The notes beneath the pieces are model-generated. The model did no database searches, was not told the DNA's origin, and saw only the letters and a list, made by a program, of their open reading frames with translations. Shown piece by piece: positions 12,953 through 15,559 of a stretch of DNA of 15,559 bases (the stretch's first letter is position 1; each line of letters starts with the position of its first letter). A program made the translations under genes and the position numbers. The stretch comes from DASVXQ01 sp046727955 (GTDB lineage: Bacteria; Actinomycetota; CALGFH01). Location of the stretch: positions 1-15,559 of the forward strand of contig JBKPDO010000282.1 in the NCBI GenBank assembly GCA_046727955.1. Reading direction: 5' to 3'.

Positions 12953-13948
12953 ATGCTGAGGAAGCGCTTGCTGTGGCCGGCTCTGGCCATCGTCCTCGTC
13001 CTGCTCGCCGCCGGCTGCGGCAGCAACAACAACAACAGCTCGACCGCGAGTGGCGCCAGCAAGTCGACCGGCTTCAAGTTCGCCGTGGTAACCCACGGCC
13101 AGGCCTCCGACCCCTTCTGGTCGGTCGTGAAGAATGGCGTCGACCAGGCGGCCAAGGACGAAGGCGTCACTGTCAACTACCAGGCGCCAAGCACCTTCGA
13201 CATGGTGGCGATGAGCCGGCTGATCGATGCGGCGGTGGCCTCCAAGCCGGACGGCCTGGTGGTGTCGATCCCCGACGCGAACGCCCTCGGGCCTTCCATC
13301 AAGAAGGCGGTCGACGCCGGCATCCCGGTCGTGTCGATCAACTCCGGCAGCGACGTCTACAAGAGCCTCGGCGTCCTGACCCACGTCGGCCAGACTGAGT
13401 ACGAGGCCGGCTTCCAGGGCGGCGAGCGCATGGGGGCGGCCGGGGTCAAGAATGCGCTCTGCGTGAACCAGGAGGTCGGCAACGCCGCGCTCGACCTGCG
13501 CTGCAAGGGCTTCACCGACGCCATGAAGAAGACTGGCGGCGCGGTGAAGGTGCTCGCCGTCAACCTCGCCGACCCGACCGACACCAAGAACCGGATCGAG
13601 GCCGCCATCCGCTCGGCAGGCAACATCGACGGGATCCTGGCGCTCGGGCCGACCGGTTCGACCCCCGCCCTCCAGGTCCTGCAGAGCAACAACCAGCTCG
13701 ACAAGATCAAGCTGGCCACCTTCGACCTCTCACCCGAGGTGCTAGAGGCCGTGCGCGACGGGAAGATGCTGTTCGCGATCGACCAGCAGCAGTACATTCA
13801 GGGCTATCTGCCCATCGTGTTCCTGACGCTCTACAAGAAGTACGGCACCATCCCGGGCACTGGCGGCGTCATCACCACCGGCCCAGCGTTCGTCACCAAG
13901 GACAACGCGGCGCAGGTCATCGACCTCAGCAAGAAGGGCATCCGCTGA
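12953..13948 (+). CDS. ABC transporter sugar-binding lipoprotein (ribose/inositol type)
   Basis: This 331-residue lipoprotein is the extracellular substrate-binding component of the adjacent importer. It has a basic start (MLRKR), a hydrophobic segment and the lipobox LAAGC with the acylated cysteine at residue 22, followed by a Ser/Asn/Gly tether. The mature part is a periplasmic-binding-protein type 1 (Peripla_BP_4) fold: FAVVTHGQASDPFWSVVKNG (about 42-61), GLVVSIPDANALGPSIKKAV, IPVVSINSG and DGILALGPTGSTPALQVLQ. RbsB-type receptors bind pentoses, hexoses or inositols, and the operon context makes inositol the likely ligand. A perfect AGGAGG (12942-12947) lies five bases before the ATG, the strongest ribosome binding site in the operon, in keeping with the high levels such receptors need. 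A hairpin follows the gene. Confidence 0.88.
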   Translation: MLRKRLLWPALAIVLVLLAAGCGSNNNNSSTASGASKSTGFKFAVVTHGQASDPFWSVVKNGVDQAAKDEGVTVNYQAPSTFDMVAMSRLIDAAVASKPDGLVVSIPDANALGPSIKKAVDAGIPVVSINSGSDVYKSLGVLTHVGQTEYEAGFQGGERMGAAGVKNALCVNQEVGNAALDLRCKGFTDAMKKTGGAVKVLAVNLADPTDTKNRIEAAIRSAGNIDGILALGPTGSTPALQVLQSNNQLDKIKLATFDLSPEVLEAVRDGKMLFAIDQQQYIQGYLPIVFLTLYKKYGTIPGTGGVITTGPAFVTKDNAAQVIDLSKKGIR

Positions 13949-13960
13949 TAGTCCATGGCC

Positions 13961-13992
13961 GGGGGGCCCGGTCCCGACCGGACCGGCCCCCC
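13961..13992 (+). terminator. Intercistronic hairpin between binding protein and permease genes
   Basis: A 13-bp GC-rich stem (GGGGGGCC, one bulged C, GGTCC at 13961-13974, pairing with 13980-13992) encloses a five-base loop. There is no T-run. In binding-protein operons such structures commonly protect the upstream mRNA or cause partial termination, giving more receptor than permease; that role is inferred. Confidence 0.55.
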
Positions 13993-14018
13993 ACGCCCAG
14001 GGAAGGGAGCGGGAAACC

Positions 14019-15062
14019 ATGGCCGTCACCGAAGCGCCCGCCGACGCCCCCGCGGACGAGCGCATGCGGCGCGCCGGGCTCGTCCGGCGCCTTTTCAGCC
14101 GACCGGAGCTCGGCGCGGTCGCCGGCGCGATCATCGTCTGGATCTTCTTCGCGATCGTCGCCGGCGACAAAGGGTTCCTGAGCACCAGCGGCACCGCAAG
14201 CTACCTCGAGGTCGCCTCAGAGCTCGGCATCCTCGCCGTGGCGGTATCGCTGCTCATGATCGCGGGCGAGTTCGACCTGTCGGTCGGCTCGATCGTCGGC
14301 GCCAGCGGCATGGCGATCGCGCTGCTCAACCTGCAGTACAACTGGCCGCTGTGGGCCGCCATCCTGGCCGCGATCGCCTTCTCGCTGCTCATCGGGTTCC
14401 TGAACGGCCTGGTCGTGACGCGGACCAGGCTGCCGTCGTTCATCGTCACCTTGGCGAGCCTGTTCATCTTCCGGGGCGTCACCATCGGCGTCACCCGGCA
14501 GCTCACCGGCCGCACCCAGCTCGGCGGGATCGACACCAGCAAGATCGGCTTCGTCGAGCCGCTCTTCTCCGGCCACATCGGCTCCTTCTCGGTCTCGATC
14601 CTCTGGTGGCTCGGGCTTGCCGCCCTGGCCACCTGGGTGCTGCTGCGGACCAGGGTGGGCAACTGGATCTTCGGCGCCGGCGGCGCGCCGGAGGCCTCCC
14701 GCAACCTCGGCGTCCCGGTCGACTGGCTCAAGATCGGGCTGTTCATGACCACCGCGTTCGCCGCCTGCCTGGTGGCCATCATCGACGTCGTGAAATTCAC
14801 CGGCGCCGACGTGCTGCGCGGCACCGGGCAGGAGTTCGTCGCGATCATCGCCGTGGTCATCGGCGGCACCCTGCTGACCGGCGGCTACGGCTCGGCGATC
14901 GGCGCGGTCTTCGGCGCGCTCATCTTCGGCATGGTGCAGCAGGGCATCGTGATCACCGGGGTCAACGCCGACTGGTTCCAGGTGTTCCTCGGCGGCATGC
15001 TGATCCTGGCCGTGCTCGTCAACAACTACATCCGCCGCAAAGCCGCGGAGGCGAAGCGATGA
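14019..15062 (+). CDS. ABC transporter permease, RbsC type
   Basis: The 347-residue integral membrane protein is the channel subunit of the sugar/inositol importer (BPD_transp_2, RbsC-like family). After a charged cytoplasmic N-terminus (1-31) come multiple hydrophobic segments, starting with GAVAGAIIVWIFFAIVAG. The conserved AGEFDLSVGSIVGASGMAIA (82-101) is a hallmark of this permease family, and the cytoplasmic coupling loop GGAPEASRNLGVPVDWLKIG, with the pattern AxRNxGI/V, contacts the ATPase. GTGQEFVAIIAVVIGGTLLT and GGYGSAIGAVFGALIFGMVQ follow. AAGGGAG at 14003-14009 is about nine bases before the ATG. The stop overlaps the ATPase start as ATGA, so the two are co-translated. Two copies probably form the channel. 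Confidence 0.9.
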   Translation: MAVTEAPADAPADERMRRAGLVRRLFSRPELGAVAGAIIVWIFFAIVAGDKGFLSTSGTASYLEVASELGILAVAVSLLMIAGEFDLSVGSIVGASGMAIALLNLQYNWPLWAAILAAIAFSLLIGFLNGLVVTRTRLPSFIVTLASLFIFRGVTIGVTRQLTGRTQLGGIDTSKIGFVEPLFSGHIGSFSVSILWWLGLAALATWVLLRTRVGNWIFGAGGAPEASRNLGVPVDWLKIGLFMTTAFAACLVAIIDVVKFTGADVLRGTGQEFVAIIAVVIGGTLLTGGYGSAIGAVFGALIFGMVQQGIVITGVNADWFQVFLGGMLILAVLVNNYIRRKAAEAKR

Positions 15063-15559
15063 GTGACGATGCTCGCAACAGCACCCCGCTGCTCGAGGTC
15101 GACAACATCTCGAAGTACTTCGGCACGGTGATCGCGCTCAAGGACATCTCGATGAGCGTGCGCGCCGGCGAGGTCATGTGCGTCCTCGGCGACAACGGGG
15201 CCGGCAAGTCGACACTGATCAAGACCCTCTCCGGCGTCTACCGGCCCGACGCGGGGCGCTACCTGATCGAGGGACGGGAGGTCCGCCTCGCCTCGCCGCG
15301 CGACGCCCTCGCCCGCGGGATCGCCACGGTCTACCAGGATCTGGCCATGATCCCGCTGATGAGCATCTGGCGGAACTTCTTCCTCGGCTCGGAGCCGACC
15401 GCGGGCTGGGGCCCGTGGCGCCGCTTCGACGTCGGCCTCGCCATGCGCACCGCCCGCGACGAGCTCCTGAAGATGGGCATCGACGTGCGCGACACCTCCC
15501 AGCCGGTCGGCACGCTCTCGGGCGGCGAGCGCCAGTCGGTCGCGATCGCCCGCGCCGTC
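15059..15559 (+). CDS. ABC transporter ATP-binding protein (partial, cut by window end)
   Basis: The first 167 codons of the importer ATPase are present and the gene runs off the right edge. They include Walker A GDNGAGKST (44-52), the Q-loop glutamine in VYQDLAM (91-97) and the signature motif LSGGERQ (153-159). Walker B and the H-loop lie beyond the window. The domain starts about residue 11 with LLEVDNISKYFG, as in single-domain or first-domain RbsA-type ATPases; whether a second ATPase domain follows cannot be seen. GGAGG at 15047-15051 is seven bases before the ATG, which overlaps the permease stop by four bases. Partner of the preceding permease and lipoprotein. Confidence 0.92.
   Translation, partial: MSDDARNSTPLLEVDNISKYFGTVIALKDISMSVRAGEVMCVLGDNGAGKSTLIKTLSGVYRPDAGRYLIEGREVRLASPRDALARGIATVYQDLAMIPLMSIWRNFFLGSEPTAGWGPWRRFDVGLAMRTARDELLKMGIDVRDTSQPVGTLSGGERQSVAIARAV

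Overview
The window reads as a high-GC (about 70 percent by eye) chromosomal segment from an actinobacterium. Start codons are often GTG, genes are packed with 1 to 13 nt stop/start overlaps, third codon positions are G/C-saturated, and the gene content (actinobacterial iol cluster, SixA, SIMPL, DUF433/DUF5615 pair) fits that phylum. I cannot name a genus. No rRNA, tRNA, insertion sequence, CRISPR array or phage gene was seen.

Region 1 (1-2194): a two-gene unit for the E1 alpha and beta subunits of a thiamine-diphosphate 2-oxoacid/acetoin dehydrogenase, with no E2 or E3 gene following. Region 2 (2195-5279) is an accessory strip with several damaged genes. It holds an intact DUF433 antitoxin-like gene followed by a stump of its DUF5615 partner, a SIMPL-domain gene split by a frameshift, an intact SixA-type phosphatase that looks leaderless, a membrane-anchored pentapeptide-repeat gene cut by an in-frame TAG, and a 170-bp GC-rich tandem repeat tract.

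Region 3 (5280-15559) is a myo-inositol catabolic locus. A GntR/HutC-type regulator is transcribed leftward. A divergent promoter, with a 21-bp near-palindrome over its -35 box, drives a rightward operon: a short leader ORF, IolE-like dehydratase, IolC kinase, Cgl0159-family aldolase-like protein, IolB isomerase, IolD hydrolase, a second short leader ORF, IolG-type inositol dehydrogenase, then an ABC importer (lipoprotein, RbsC-type permease, ATPase cut by the window edge). Together these would import inositol, oxidise it (IolG), dehydrate it (IolE), open the ring (IolD), isomerise (IolB), phosphorylate (IolC) and probably cleave the product (Cgl0159-family protein). The methylmalonate-semialdehyde dehydrogenase IolA is not in the window.

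The most striking details are four. The operon begins with a 19-codon ORF that is plainly the start of an inositol dehydrogenase gene (MRVGLVGAGRIG), now joined to the iolE start. Three gene junctions (iolE/iolC, aldolase/iolB, iolD/leader) carry short duplications whose unit contains the GTGA stop/start tetranucleotide, most markedly a 9-bp array giving iolB seven in-frame GTG codons. The iolG gene lacks its own Shine-Dalgarno site and seems to rely on a tiny upstream ORF. And three neighbouring genes in 2568-5047 each carry a different disabling lesion.
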